Shown one piece after another: positions 9,081 to 18,538 of a DNA stretch of 64,000 nucleotides. The position numbers and the translations under genes were made by a program. A model generated the notes under the pieces. The model saw only the letters and a program-made list of their open reading frames with translations, did no database searches and had not been told where the DNA came from. Positions within the stretch are counted from its first letter, which is position 1; the number at the start of each line of letters is the position of its first letter. Location of the stretch: NCBI GenBank assembly GCA_049684915.1, contig JBAVGO010000128.1:1-64000 (forward strand), written 5' to 3'. This DNA is from GWB2-37-7 sp049684915 (GTDB taxonomy: Bacteria > Bacillota > Clostridia > Lutisporales > Lutisporaceae).

Positions 9081-9120
9081 TGTGCTGGCAGACACATAGG
9101 TCTGCCACTACATGTGTTGC
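9081..9120. repeat. Degenerate copy of a GC-richer intergenic palindromic repeat
   Basis: TGGCAGAC (9086-9093) and GTCTGCCA (9100-9107) flank ACATAG, next to CTACATGTGTTGCATGG. The pattern resembles the TGTAGGGGCAGAC-type hairpin repeats scattered in many clostridial genomes. It is noticeably more GC-rich than its surroundings and codes for nothing. I recognise it by pattern only. Confidence 0.45.
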
Positions 9121-9160
9121 ATGGAGGAGTTTGTAAATATATTAAAACATTTGCCAATAA

Positions 9161-9185
9161 AAAACAGCACGTAATGTGCCGTTTT
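9161..9185 (-). terminator. Terminator after sigG
   Basis: On the minus strand AAAACGGCAC pairs with GTGCTGTTTT and a T-rich tract follows (TTTTTTATTGG). The stem begins at the sigG stop codon. Confidence 0.8.
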
Positions 9186-9957
9186 ATATGTATTTTCTCA
9201 TATGGCTTAATGCCGTCTTTTCAAGTCTAGATACCTGTGCCTGAGATATGCCGATTTCATCAGCTACCTCCATCTGTGTTCTGCCTTCAAAGAATCTTAA
9301 GTTTAATATCAGCTTCTCCCTATCATTCAATCGTTTCATAGCTTCTTTAAGTGCAATGCTCTCCAGCCAATTATCATCAATATTCTTGTCATCTGAAACC
9401 TGATCCATAACGTAAATAGCATCTCCACTGTCATGATAAATTGGCTCAAACAGCGATACCGGATCTTGAATTGCATCTAAGGCAAAAACAACTTCTTCTA
9501 CAGGAAGTTCAAGCTCCTTTGCTATTTCAGATACAGTAGGCTCCTTTGAGTTTCTATTTATCAGCTGGTCTCTTACTTGCAGTGCCTTATATGCTATATC
9601 TCTAAGGGATCTGCTTACTCTAATGCTGTTATTATCTCTTAAGTATCTTCTTATTTCTCCAATTATCATAGGCACTGCATAGGTAGAAAATCGAACATTC
9701 TGACTTAAGTCAAAATTATCTATAGCTTTAATTAAACCTATGCATCCAACCTGGAAAAGGTCATCAACATATTCTCCCCTGTTATTGAACCGTTGAATAA
9801 CACTAAGCACCAATCGTAAATTTCCCCTAATAAACTCTTCTCTTGATGAATTGTCACCTGCTTGCATTTTCTTTAGTAATTCAACCATTTTATCGTTTGA
9901 GAGGACGGGTAGTTTTGAAGTATTAACTCCGCATATTTCTACTTTGTTTAGCATCAT
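9184..9957 (-). CDS. sigG: RNA polymerase sporulation sigma factor SigG
   Basis: This is the late forespore sigma factor. The protein has about 257 residues. Its N-terminus, MMLNKVEICGVNTSKLPVLS, is the hallmark of SigG. Region 2 (VDDLFQVGCIGLIKAIDNFD and the RFSTYAVPMIIGEIRR stretch) and region 4 (EVADEIGISQAQVSRLEKTAL) follow. I place the start at the ATG at 9957, behind AAGGGTG. The track to 9966 would use GTG. It lies downstream of sigE, as in Bacillus and clostridia, and is separated from it by about 200 bp that may hold a forespore promoter. Confidence 0.96.
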   Translation of the reverse strand: MMLNKVEICGVNTSKLPVLSNDKMVELLKKMQAGDNSSREEFIRGNLRLVLSVIQRFNNRGEYVDDLFQVGCIGLIKAIDNFDLSQNVRFSTYAVPMIIGEIRRYLRDNNSIRVSRSLRDIAYKALQVRDQLINRNSKEPTVSEIAKELELPVEEVVFALDAIQDPVSLFEPIYHDSGDAIYVMDQVSDDKNIDDNWLESIALKEAMKRLNDREKLILNLRFFEGRTQMEVADEIGISQAQVSRLEKTALSHMRKYI

Positions 9958-10167
9958 TTTTAGCACACCCTTTTTATAATGTTGACATTAAAATTATTAC
10001 CACCCGCACTTTTTTTATACATTAAATATTAATTTCTCTCAATTTTATATTGCCCCTTATGCATTGATTTCCAACATGTCCAGCCTATTATTAAAAATAG
10101 AGTTGTCCATAAAACTAGAAAAAAGGAATATGCGATTTAAGAAATGGCATATTCCCTATGTATATAG

Positions 10168-10902
10168 CTACATCATTCTATTTATCTCTTTTTTTAATCT
10201 CTTAATTATCCTTTTCTCCAGCCTTGATATGTATGATTGAGATATACCTAACATATCTGCTACTTCCTTTTGAGTTTTTTCTACTCCATCATTCAGACCA
10301 AATCGCAGCTCCATTATTCTTTTTTCTCTTTCTGACAGCTTCTTTAACGCCAGGGAAAGCAGCTGTTTATCTATTTCATCCTCTAGATATCTATATATTA
10401 TATCATTCTCTGTACCCAAAATATCTGATAGTAGCAGTTCATTTCCATCCCAATCAATGTTAAGAGGTTCATCGAAGGATATTTCGGTTTTCACCTTGTT
10501 ATTTCTTCTAAGATACATCAAAATTTCATTCTCTATACACCGTGAAGCATATGTAGCCAGTTTGATTTTCTTATCTGGATCAAAGGTATTCACAGCTTTT
10601 ATTAGCCCTATTGTACCTATAGAGACTAAATCCTCTACCCCTACTCCTGTATTTTCAAACTTTCGTGCAATATATACCACTAGTCTAAGGTTTCTCTCTA
10701 TTAAAATAGCTCTTACAACATCTTCATCATCCTTAATCCTGGACAGCAAATAAATCTCTTCATCATTTTCCAAGGGTGGAGGTAAAGCTTCACTACCTCC
10801 AATATAATGCACATATGTGTCTTTATATAAATTAAAATACCGAAGTACCTTAATCATAATTATCCTTTTCATTAGTCTTAACCTTTTAATTAGTCTTCGC
10901 AT
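10168..10902 (-). CDS. sigE: RNA polymerase sporulation sigma factor SigE (pro-form)
   Basis: This is the early mother-cell sigma factor. The 244-residue protein has a basic hydrophobic pro-sequence (about 1-30), followed by the SigE-specific motif HYIGGSEALPPPLENDEE, where the protease processes it. Region 2 (VEDLVSIGTIGLIKAVNTFD) and region 4 (QKEVADMLGISQSYISRLEKR) are intact. It sits 29 bp after spoIIGA, which encodes the processing protease, so the pair is co-transcribed. Confidence 0.97.
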   Translation of the reverse strand: MRRLIKRLRLMKRIIMIKVLRYFNLYKDTYVHYIGGSEALPPPLENDEEIYLLSRIKDDEDVVRAILIERNLRLVVYIARKFENTGVGVEDLVSIGTIGLIKAVNTFDPDKKIKLATYASRCIENEILMYLRRNNKVKTEISFDEPLNIDWDGNELLLSDILGTENDIIYRYLEDEIDKQLLSLALKKLSEREKRIMELRFGLNDGVEKTQKEVADMLGISQSYISRLEKRIIKRLKKEINRMM

Positions 10903-10931
10903 ATGTTTTCCCCCTTCTATATCTAGAAAAT

Positions 10932-11834
10932 TTACATATTTAAAATATCAGGATGTATTAATGCACTGTATTCACCGCTGCTAGAAAGTTTTTTGCTATA
11001 AATGCCGATTATAATATTTTTGATATTCTGCGTCTTGTTGTTTTCTATCAACTGCACTTCGTCAGGTTTAAATCCAAGCAGCATACCATTATCCCTACCC
11101 AATGATTTGAAGGGTATAACTCTAAATCTAGTAACTAGCTCCGAATTTGCCATTACATGAGCAATTACATTAAAATCATTTTGATTATCTCCCTCATAAA
11201 TTTCCTGGACATCCTTTGGTAGTAGATCTTTTATAGATGAATACTCAGCTATTAACACTGGTGCTTTGGTTATTGGTTCACTAAGAGAATTCCCGGTGTC
11301 AATTAAAGCTGTAAGCACAGCTTTTCTATCGTCCAGAAGTATATTTATTTCTGTAATGATTCTCTCCCGTTTCACTCTATATTGTATAAATCCCCAGCAG
11401 TACTTAACGGTAAAATACGCAATAATTATTGATATGAACAAAATTTTTACAGGAAAATCTTGGATATAGAACGCACCGTATTTTATGTGCTTTAAGCCAT
11501 TAACAAAATAAAACAAGCCAAAAGCTGCTCCTCCAAATACAAAGGAAATGATATAGAATACCCCTGTAAGTTTAGCAAAATTTCTTATATCTTTTGGTAG
11601 GTATGCAAGTATTATAATAAGCAGAGAGAAGACAACCTTCATTCCAGGTGTATAAAATTGTTTGAAATCCGGAAAGTATGAGCCAAGAGAATATAGTGCC
11701 CCCAGTAAAGAAGCAATGATAAGCATGAGCCATGAGCTTTTATGCTTTAGTAGTTTTGCTGTACACATTAATATGATAAAGTTCATAATAAAGTTTTCCA
11801 GCAAAATGATATCACCATAAACATAAGTTTCCAT
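10932..11834 (-). CDS. spoIIGA: Sporulation sigma-E factor-processing peptidase SpoIIGA
   Basis: This is a membrane-embedded aspartic protease that removes the pro-sequence of SigE at the asymmetric septum. The N-terminal half has about five hydrophobic helices. The C-terminal half is a soluble protease domain with the active-site motif LIDTGNSLSEP. The ATG at 11834 follows GGATG at good spacing. An in-frame TTG two codons upstream is less likely. The length of about 300 residues is typical. It sits between ftsZ and sigE, as in other spore formers. Confidence 0.95.
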   Translation of the reverse strand: METYVYGDIILLENFIMNFIILMCTAKLLKHKSSWLMLIIASLLGALYSLGSYFPDFKQFYTPGMKVVFSLLIIILAYLPKDIRNFAKLTGVFYIISFVFGGAAFGLFYFVNGLKHIKYGAFYIQDFPVKILFISIIIAYFTVKYCWGFIQYRVKRERIITEINILLDDRKAVLTALIDTGNSLSEPITKAPVLIAEYSSIKDLLPKDVQEIYEGDNQNDFNVIAHVMANSELVTRFRVIPFKSLGRDNGMLLGFKPDEVQLIENNKTQNIKNIIIGIYSKKLSSSGEYSALIHPDILNM

Positions 11835-12046
11835 AGCCAAACATCCTTTTTATTGTTATCAGCTCTATAAAGTTTATATAGAAAAGCTGTAAATTAGTAA
11901 TACATCTTTGTGAATATTAAAAATTAATAATGCTATGCAATATCGATTGTGATATAGCTATATTGTAATTATATATAAATTATTATGAAATTCATGTCAC
12001 AATTAGAAGTCGAATAAAAAAATGTCAAGGTCAAAAACCGACATAA

Positions 12047-12135
12047 AAAAGGCTTCTATTGAAATATTAATAAATCAATAAAGCCTTTTATGATATACAA
12101 AAGTTTTCTAAATGTAAAAACCGGCTTACGCCGGT
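12047..12135 (-). terminator. Two consecutive hairpins after ftsZ
   Basis: The first, ACCGGCGTAAGCCGGT on the minus strand (12120-12135), is followed by TTTTTACATT right after the ftsZ stop. The second (12047-12089) pairs AAAAGGCTT-type arms and runs into TTTTTTATG. Together they should end the cell-division transcript before spoIIGA, which then needs its own promoter. The gap 11835-12143 holds nothing else that I can recognise. Confidence 0.75.
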
Positions 12136-12143
12136 ATAATTAC

Positions 12144-13232
12144 TTATTTTAGCTTGTTTCTTAGGAAGGTAGGTATATCTATATCATCGTCTCGATATCC
12201 ACTTTTTGAAGCTTCCAGCCTTTTTTCTCCATTTTCCTGATCCGCTTCTATCTTGTCTTCAGGTAATATAAAGGGTTTGTTTTCATCAAAGCCTGTTGCA
12301 ATAACTGTTATTCTTATCTCATCCTTCATACTTTCATCAATTACAGCACCAAATATAATATTTGCATCAGGGTCAGCTGACTGGAATACAAGATCAGCAG
12401 CTTCATTAACCTCAAAAATACCCAAATCCATACCGCCTGTAATATTAAGAAGTACACTCTTAGCACCTTCTATAGAGGTTTCAAGAAGCGGGCTGTGAAT
12501 TGCTTGTTTTACAGCTTCTGCACTTCTCTTTTCGCCATTTGCTTTGCCTATGCCCATGTGTGCAAGACCTTTACTAAGCATAATTGTTTTTACGTCCGCA
12601 AAGTCAAGGTTTACAAGTCCTGGTACAGCTATAAGATCAGAAATACCCTGAACACCTTGTCTTAATATATCATCTGCTATACGGAATGCATCCAAAATGG
12701 AAGCTTTTCTATCAACTATTTGTAGTAATCTATCATTTGGAATTGTAACCAAGGTATCTACCTTGTCCTTAAGCTCCGCAAGACCTCTTTCTGCTTGCAT
12801 CTTTCTAACCTTGCCTTCAAATCCGAAAGGTCTTGTAACAACTCCTACTGTAAGAATGCCTAATTCTTTGGCAATTTGTGCTACTACAGGTGCTGCTCCT
12901 GTGCCTGTTCCACCACCCATTCCGGCAGTAATAAAGACAAGATCAGCTCCTTCAAGTATTTTCTTTATATCTTCATGGCTTTCTTCCGCTGCCCTTTTAC
13001 CCATATCAGGGTTGGCACCAGCTCCTAGTCCTTTTGTCAGTTTCTCACCAATCTGAATTTTATTTGGTGCTTGTGATAAGTACAAGGCTTGCTTATCAGT
13101 ATTTATAGAGTAAAATTCCACTCCTCTTAAGCCTGCCGTAATCATTCTATTTACTGCGTTATTACCTGCACCCCCAACGCCAACTACTTTTATTGACGCG
13201 ACAGGATTAACATCAACATCGAATTCTAGCAC
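12144..13232 (-). CDS. ftsZ: Cell division protein FtsZ
   Basis: FtsZ is the tubulin-like GTPase that forms the division ring. The 362-residue protein has the conserved N-terminal VVGVGGAGNNAVNRMI and the tubulin GTP-binding signature GGGTGTGAAPVVAQ near residue 105. A T7-like loop (around NLDFADVKTIM) and a short acidic linker precede the C-terminal peptide DIDIPTFLRNKLK, which binds FtsA and other partners. The start is a GTG at 13232 with GGGAGG seven bases ahead. An overlapping ATG is out of frame. Confidence 0.98.
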   Translation of the reverse strand: MLEFDVDVNPVASIKVVGVGGAGNNAVNRMITAGLRGVEFYSINTDKQALYLSQAPNKIQIGEKLTKGLGAGANPDMGKRAAEESHEDIKKILEGADLVFITAGMGGGTGTGAAPVVAQIAKELGILTVGVVTRPFGFEGKVRKMQAERGLAELKDKVDTLVTIPNDRLLQIVDRKASILDAFRIADDILRQGVQGISDLIAVPGLVNLDFADVKTIMLSKGLAHMGIGKANGEKRSAEAVKQAIHSPLLETSIEGAKSVLLNITGGMDLGIFEVNEAADLVFQSADPDANIIFGAVIDESMKDEIRITVIATGFDENKPFILPEDKIEADQENGEKRLEASKSGYRDDDIDIPTFLRNKLK

Positions 13233-13374
13233 ATTATAACCTCCCTAAATAACTGTTTATATAAACAAAAATTAATTACACAATAACATATTAAAAAATT
13301 CAACACGAATGTTTAATTTCCTTTATTTTTGAGAAATTTTTTTTAAATATAATTGAGTTTCGTAAAGCCTTTTT

Positions 13375-13725
13375 TTATTTTTTATGCGAACTGAATATAT
13401 GTCTTCTTATAATTGCAAAGTTTTGGAATAGTCTTACTCCAAAAGCAAATATTGCAGCATAGTATATTGGTACTCCCATTTGATCTCCCATATATGTAAG
13501 AATTGCTGCAAGTATTGCGTTGCCAAAGAAACCCGACATAAAAATCTGAATGTCAAAGGTTTTTTCTATGCTGGATCTGATTCCACCAAATACTGAGTCC
13601 AAAGCTGCAAGAATGGCAACTGACATATATGATGAATATTGAACAGGTATAGACATAGGAAGTAGAAAACCAAGTAAAACGCCTATAAGTAATCCGATTA
13701 AAGGAATTATCAATTTATTCACCAC
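13375..13725 (-). CDS. sbp: Small basic protein (Sbp, DUF1290 family)
   Basis: This is a 116-residue membrane protein with about four hydrophobic segments and a basic tail (RRHIFSSHKK). It matches the small basic protein that sits between divIB/DUF881 genes and ftsZ in spore formers. Its role is unclear and is presumed to be in division or early sporulation. It overlaps the preceding DUF881 gene by 11 bp. Confidence 0.88.
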   Translation of the reverse strand: MVNKLIIPLIGLLIGVLLGFLLPMSIPVQYSSYMSVAILAALDSVFGGIRSSIEKTFDIQIFMSGFFGNAILAAILTYMGDQMGVPIYYAAIFAFGVRLFQNFAIIRRHIFSSHKK

Positions 13726-14440
13726 CCTCTGTTATTGTCTGATAATTAAGCTTATATTTGCCATCATAAGCATTAATAGTTAACTTCTCAACCTTCTGAA
13801 TATTAATTCTTATACCGTAATACTCCATAAGATATATATAGCCTGCAGGAGCAGTGGCACTTGCTTCTAAGGTTTTAGGATTTCCTATTGCTTTTATTAT
13901 AAAGGGCACAGCATGCCTTTTGCCATCAATATTTATAGTTGGACCACCACATTTTATATTAGAAGTTGCTGTTACCCTTTCATCGTTTATCGATATGGCT
14001 TCAGCACCGGCAGCCCTAAGTTCGTTTATAATTTCTAGTATATCTACATCATGAATTAGATACCAGTCAAGATTTTCTTCTTCACCCACCTCATCCACAC
14101 TGTCATTCATACTAATAATTATACCTGGACCTACCATCTTCTTATAGTCTGCATCAACCTTTGCTGAGATGAGTTCCTGCTCCATATTTTTATATACGCC
14201 CTCACCTTTTTTTATGCTCTCTTCATAGCTTTTCAACTTAATCTTTGCTTCATTTATTGAGCTTGCAAGCGTATGGCTTTCCTTATTAACATTTTCTATT
14301 TCATTCTTCATATCCAGAATCTTAGGTATAGTAACTATACCCTGAAAAGATGTTATATTTGATTGCAGTTGAACAATTAAAAAATAACCGGTAAAAATGG
14401 CAATAACGAAAAAATAATATATAGATTGCTGTTTTTTCAT
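13715..14440 (-). CDS. DUF881 family protein (second of two)
   Basis: This 241-residue protein has one N-terminal membrane anchor, a coiled coil (about 35-95) and an extracellular DUF881 domain. It contains the family sequences DVDILEIINELRAAGAEAISIND and GRGR-less PFIIKAIGNPKTLE. DUF881 genes stand in pairs or triplets between ftsQ and sbp in many Firmicutes, and their exact function is unknown. It is adjacent to the first copy (14441) without a gap, and the two look like an old tandem duplication. Confidence 0.88.
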   Translation of the reverse strand: MKKQQSIYYFFVIAIFTGYFLIVQLQSNITSFQGIVTIPKILDMKNEIENVNKESHTLASSINEAKIKLKSYEESIKKGEGVYKNMEQELISAKVDADYKKMVGPGIIISMNDSVDEVGEEENLDWYLIHDVDILEIINELRAAGAEAISINDERVTATSNIKCGGPTINIDGKRHAVPFIIKAIGNPKTLEASATAPAGYIYLMEYYGIRINIQKVEKLTINAYDGKYKLNYQTITEGGE

Positions 14441-15157
14441 TTATTGAGATTCACCCTCTTTAACTACCTTTGCATATTTTTTTTCTAATACACCATTATA
14501 TCTAGGCACGGTAATATTTTGCTCCTGAGTTACAGTAACATCAATGTCGCTATTTTGTATACTCTCAATAATGCCGTCTCTCATCATAATAGCTCCTTCT
14601 AGAGTTCTTGAGTCTCCAATCGCCTTGAACACAAAAGGAGGGGCGAATTCCACAGTATTAATGTTGATATGAGCTCCAGCTTGCCTTATCTCTGTAGTTG
14701 ATACAATTCTTTGATCATTAATTGATATCGCTTCAGCTCCTGCTGCATTAAGCTCATTAACAAGAAGCAACATCCTATCATGTGATATCAGTGGGAAATT
14801 ATAGGTTTCAGCGAATTTTAAATCATCCAAAATAATTGTTATACCAGGACCTTGCACATCTACGAGCCCCGCAATAATTCTAGCATTGTCTAGCTCATCC
14901 TTCAGCATCTTGGCAGAAACGCTGCCTGTAGATGCCTGTTCTTCATAATTCCTAATTTTTTTCTCATAATCATTTTTAAGTGCTAAAAGCGTATCTCTTT
15001 CATCCTTTACTTTTTTTAATTGTGAAGCAAGCTCTCTTGCCCTATTCTCTGATACTGGACCGACTCCTGTCTTAACTGTCTTAAACTGTACTGAAATCAT
15101 CAATCCCAATACAATACATACTACAGCTAAAGCAAGTTGAAATTTGTAGTTCTTCAT
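14441..15157 (-). CDS. DUF881 family protein (first of two)
   Basis: This is a 238-residue paralogue of the next gene: N-terminal anchor, coiled coil (about 35-85), then a DUF881 domain (MLLLVNELNAAGAEAISINDQRIV and PFVFKAIGDSRTLEGAI). It is probably a bitopic membrane protein facing outward. It lies between ftsQ and its paralogue in the division operon, and a role in division or envelope assembly is inferred only from that. Confidence 0.88.
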   Translation of the reverse strand: MKNYKFQLALAVVCIVLGLMISVQFKTVKTGVGPVSENRARELASQLKKVKDERDTLLALKNDYEKKIRNYEEQASTGSVSAKMLKDELDNARIIAGLVDVQGPGITIILDDLKFAETYNFPLISHDRMLLLVNELNAAGAEAISINDQRIVSTTEIRQAGAHININTVEFAPPFVFKAIGDSRTLEGAIMMRDGIIESIQNSDIDVTVTQEQNITVPRYNGVLEKKYAKVVKEGESQ

Positions 15158-15189
15158 ATGCTACCTCCAATATGTCTGCGCTTAACATT

Positions 15190-15903
15190 TTACTCGGGTT
15201 TAAAAAAGGGATTACCCTTGTGTCCCATTTCTATTGTACCTTTTAGTTTCTTCTTATTTAAATCTTGTAAAATAGCCTTTGCAAGAGGAATCTTATTTTC
15301 GATATCACTAGCATCCCCTAAATTTATCTTAATACCATTTTTAGTTAGCAACTTGATATCTAAGATGTCAGCAGTATTTATTTCCGATATCTCTTGGTTT
15401 ATACCTGTATTTGTTATTTCATTTATTAGCCTTACCATAATTTCTAGCTGTTGTTTATCTTCTAACATAATTTCTTCCCCAAGCTTAAAGGTATTAAACT
15501 TAAGTCCGTTGATAATTGGAAGCTTTAGATCTTTTATTGAGCTATTTATCTCTACGACTATGCCTTCTTGGTCAACAAACAAATATGAGCCCACATAAGG
15601 CACTAATACCAGTGGTTTTCTTTCTATTATATCAATATTTATAACATTAGGTAATACTCTGTTTATTTTTATTCTCTTTATATAGGGATTTTGAAAAATA
15701 CTCTTCATTGTATCCTTAGTATTAATTCTAAATATATTCTGCTGATAGCTCAAATCAGAAAGCCTAATTATCTCCTGCTGACTTACTCTTACATTACCTG
15801 TTACAGTTATCGTTTTTATGTTGAAGAGACTTGAAGTCAACAAAAAAGCAATACTAAAAACTATTATTACCAGATAAAATATGTACTTAAAGGTTTTTCT
15901 CAT
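15190..15903 (-). CDS. ftsQ: Cell division protein FtsQ/DivIB
   Basis: This is a 237-residue bitopic membrane protein of the divisome. One transmembrane helix (about 7-27) is followed by a POTRA domain (KTITVTGNVRVSQQEIIRLS) and a beta domain typical of FtsQ/DivIB (RKPLVLVPYVGSYLFVDQEG). It stands downstream of murA in the order usual for clostridia. Because murA is interrupted, transcription reaching ftsQ may depend on a local promoter or on read-through from the recombinase gene. Confidence 0.92.
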   Translation of the reverse strand: MRKTFKYIFYLVIIVFSIAFLLTSSLFNIKTITVTGNVRVSQQEIIRLSDLSYQQNIFRINTKDTMKSIFQNPYIKRIKINRVLPNVINIDIIERKPLVLVPYVGSYLFVDQEGIVVEINSSIKDLKLPIINGLKFNTFKLGEEIMLEDKQQLEIMVRLINEITNTGINQEISEINTADILDIKLLTKNGIKINLGDASDIENKIPLAKAILQDLNKKKLKGTIEMGHKGNPFFKPE

Positions 15904-16028
15904 ACCTTCACCTCACGCTTGTACAATATAGCTCCAAAAAATTACTCTTCCTTCAAGTTTTAGAAAGAGAATTTTATATATATAGAATGTCGAGTGCGAT
16001 ATATATACTTAACTTATATATTATACCA

Positions 16029-16946
16029 TTAAACATTCACTCTTTGAATATCTGCACCAATTTTTTTGAGTTTAATCTCCAACCTATCATACCCTCTATC
16101 AACGTGAGTCTTTATATTATCAATTATTGTAGTTCCCTCCGCAGCAAGACCTGCAAGAACTAGAGCTGCTCCTCCTCTTAAGTCTCTGGCTGTAACCTTA
16201 GCTCCAGTCAGTTTCTTAACACCTTTTACCACCGCTGTCCTACTATCTATCCTAATGCTAGCTCCCATTTTAATCAATTCTTCTGCCTGTTTATAGCGGC
16301 TTTCAAATACTGTCTCAATAAATACGCTTGTTCCCTTTGCAATAGAAGTAACCGCCATCATTTGTGCCTGCATATCTGTAGGAAAACCCGGATAGGGAAG
16401 GGTTTTTATAACCTCTATAGCCTTTAAACGCTTGTTAGGATTAGAAATATGCAGCTTGTTTTCATATTCCTTTATCAAGCAGCCACTTTCAGCTAATTTT
16501 GCAATTACTGGACGGACATGTTGATTATCAATATCATCAAGGACTAAGCTACCACCAGTAATTGCAGCTGCTGCCATGAAAGTGCCTGCTACAATCCTGT
16601 CAGATATAATTTTATGCTCAACATCTCCAAAAATAGAAACTCCATCAATTCTTATTGTACTACTGCCTGCACCACTTACCTTAGCTCCCATTTTATTCAA
16701 GAAATTCTGTAAATCGTCTATTTCAGGTTCTTTAGCCGCATTGTAAATAATCGTTGTTCCCTTCGCAGCTACTGCAGCTAGCATTATATTTTCTGTTGCG
16801 CCCACGCTGGGGTAATCAAGGTGAATTTCTGCACCAACAAGCTTACTGCACTCACAGTAAATGTATCCATGCGACTCTGTAATATGAGCTCCTAACTTCT
16901 TTAAACCTGTCAAATGTAAATCTATTGGTCTGGGACCAAGTTCACA
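16029..16946 (-). pseudogene. murA: murA, 3' part (UDP-GlcNAc enolpyruvyl transferase, C-terminal 305 residues)
   Basis: This fragment encodes MurA from the second base of the catalytic-Cys codon onward: (C)ELGPRPIDLHLTGLKKLG, then the conserved DYPSVGATENIMLAA and the C-terminal domain ending QRVNV. MurA carries out the first committed step of peptidoglycan synthesis. The reading frame is intact but has no usable start. It runs back through the 13-bp repeat to a TAA just inside the inserted element. An apparent start at a TTG (16913) lies in the middle of a conserved segment and has no ribosome site. Joined to the 5' part at 19702-20047, it would give a normal 420-residue enzyme. Confidence 0.93.
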
Positions 16947-18523
16947 TCCTCCCGGATATGCTTACATATTGATAGTGTATTACCTTTTAAGAATATTGTT
17001 GGATTCCCATCCATATCAATTATAATCCTTTCAATAAAAATTTCCACATCTTTTTTCTCTAATTTTGGTTTATTTTTAATTTTTTGTAAAAGCTCCCACT
17101 CGTATAACCTAGTTTCTTGTGACATAATTTTTAAGCTCTCATTAAATCCGTTAATTCTTCTTTCTAAATATAAAAGTCTGTTTTGAAATTCTGCTTCAAG
17201 TTCATCAAAGCCTTCTTGTATAATATTCTTATATTGACTCTTATTATCCTTTTTCATATCCAAAATTTTTTGCAAAATCAATAGCTTATATTTCTCTCTA
17301 AGTTCTTGCTGCTCCTGCTTAAGACTCTCAAGCAAAATCTTCTGATTATCAAAGCTACAGTCAATTTGACTATGCACAATTCCTCCAAGCTCAGCCTTAT
17401 ATGCTATAGCTAATATCTTTAGATATTCCATAACAATTATCAACAAAATGCCTTCACTTATAGTATGGCGCTGACAGCTACTTTTCCCAAATTTATGGTA
17501 GCTTCCACAGATATAGCTTTTTGGTTTATCTGCCTTACTATATGCAATCATATAAGAACCACAGTCCTTACAAAATAGCAATCCTGAGAAAATATTATTC
17601 CTTGATGCAGAACCCTTCGAACCTGTTTTTTTCCTTTTATCCAATATATCTTGTACCTTATTATAATTTTCTTTAGTTATTATTGCCGGGTGTTTTTCTT
17701 CAAATATATATTGTTCATCTCGAGGCTTATTAAAAGATTTTCCCTTAATCGAGGTTTTTTCTGTTTTAGCCATACGCAAAGTGCCTATATAAATGTCATT
17801 ATTCAGTATCCTCTGAACTGCCGAGGAAGTCCATGTATTACTGATTTTACCCATATAGATCATATTTTGTCGCTGATGTCTCTGCCAGATATGCTGTGAG
17901 GGTGTAGGATACCCCTCCTTATTTAGCGTCTCTGCAATCTTTCTATAGCCTAAACCTGATATATAAAGCCTGTAAATTAACCTCACAATATCTGCTGCTT
18001 CTAAATCAATTTCTAACATATGCTTATCAAAAGCACTTCTTATATACCCAAAATGCTCTTTTATAATCAATCGTCCTTCTTTCTGCTTAGTCTTTATACT
18101 GCTTTTTATTTTCTTTGAGATATCCTTTACATACATTTCGTTATACCAGGTCTTAATACCCAACAAATCATTATCATCTAAAGCAGTATCATAACCGTCC
18201 CCTTCTTTTGGAAGTATAAGTCTTTTTTTCAGCTTCTTCATTTTGTCAATGAATAGCAAGGTATAAGCATTATGTCTTCCTATTCTTGACAGATCCTTAG
18301 CTATAACAATATCAATATCATTATTTTCTAAATCTCTTACCATATCCAAGAACCCTGGTCTCTCAAAGGTATAACCAGAGCAGTTGTCATCCTCATAGTA
18401 TTTGACTAGTGTCCATTTGTTTTGCAGCACACATTCAGCTATGATGCTTTTCTGTGATAATATTGAGCTGTAGCTTTCTCTGTCCTCATCCCTTGATAAT
18501 CTGACATAACCTCCTACACGCAT
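16922..18523 (-). CDS. Large serine recombinase of the murA-interrupting element
   Basis: This is a site-specific recombinase of the large serine integrase family, 533 residues. The N-terminal resolvase domain begins RVGGYVRLSRDEDRES, with the nucleophilic Ser at about position 9. It continues with IVIAKDLSRIGRHNAY, a recombinase domain (about 165-300), a zinc ribbon with Cys pairs (CKDCGSY...CGSYHKFGKSSC) and a coiled coil (about 385-460). The start has GGGGG seven bases upstream. The 3' end runs across the attachment core into murA, so its last residues (EDVNLVPDQ) are encoded by murA sequence in another frame. It should catalyse both integration and, with a directionality factor, excision. 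Confidence 0.95.
   Translation of the reverse strand: MRVGGYVRLSRDEDRESYSSILSQKSIIAECVLQNKWTLVKYYEDDNCSGYTFERPGFLDMVRDLENNDIDIVIAKDLSRIGRHNAYTLLFIDKMKKLKKRLILPKEGDGYDTALDDNDLLGIKTWYNEMYVKDISKKIKSSIKTKQKEGRLIIKEHFGYIRSAFDKHMLEIDLEAADIVRLIYRLYISGLGYRKIAETLNKEGYPTPSQHIWQRHQRQNMIYMGKISNTWTSSAVQRILNNDIYIGTLRMAKTEKTSIKGKSFNKPRDEQYIFEEKHPAIITKENYNKVQDILDKRKKTGSKGSASRNNIFSGLLFCKDCGSYMIAYSKADKPKSYICGSYHKFGKSSCQRHTISEGILLIIVMEYLKILAIAYKAELGGIVHSQIDCSFDNQKILLESLKQEQQELREKYKLLILQKILDMKKDNKSQYKNIIQEGFDELEAEFQNRLLYLERRINGFNESLKIMSQETRLYEWELLQKIKNKPKLEKKDVEIFIERIIIDMDGNPTIFLKGNTLSICKHIREDVNLVPDQ
16946..16958 (+). repeat. Attachment core, left junction (att site)
   Basis: ATCCTCCCGGATA is identical to 19702-19714. 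On the murA strand it reads TATCCGGGAGGAT and encodes Tyr-Pro-Gly-Gly plus the first base of the catalytic Cys codon. It also lies within the 3' end of the recombinase frame. Position -2/-3 beyond the core also matches (CA), giving 15 of 16. Confidence 0.92.
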
Positions 18524-18538
18524 GTGATTACCCCCTGG

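Noticed and set aside
16029..16913. A separate 294-residue murA gene starting at a TTG
   Set aside because: The TTG is an internal Leu codon of the conserved DLHLTGL segment, has no ribosome site, and the MurA frame continues upstream through the attachment core.
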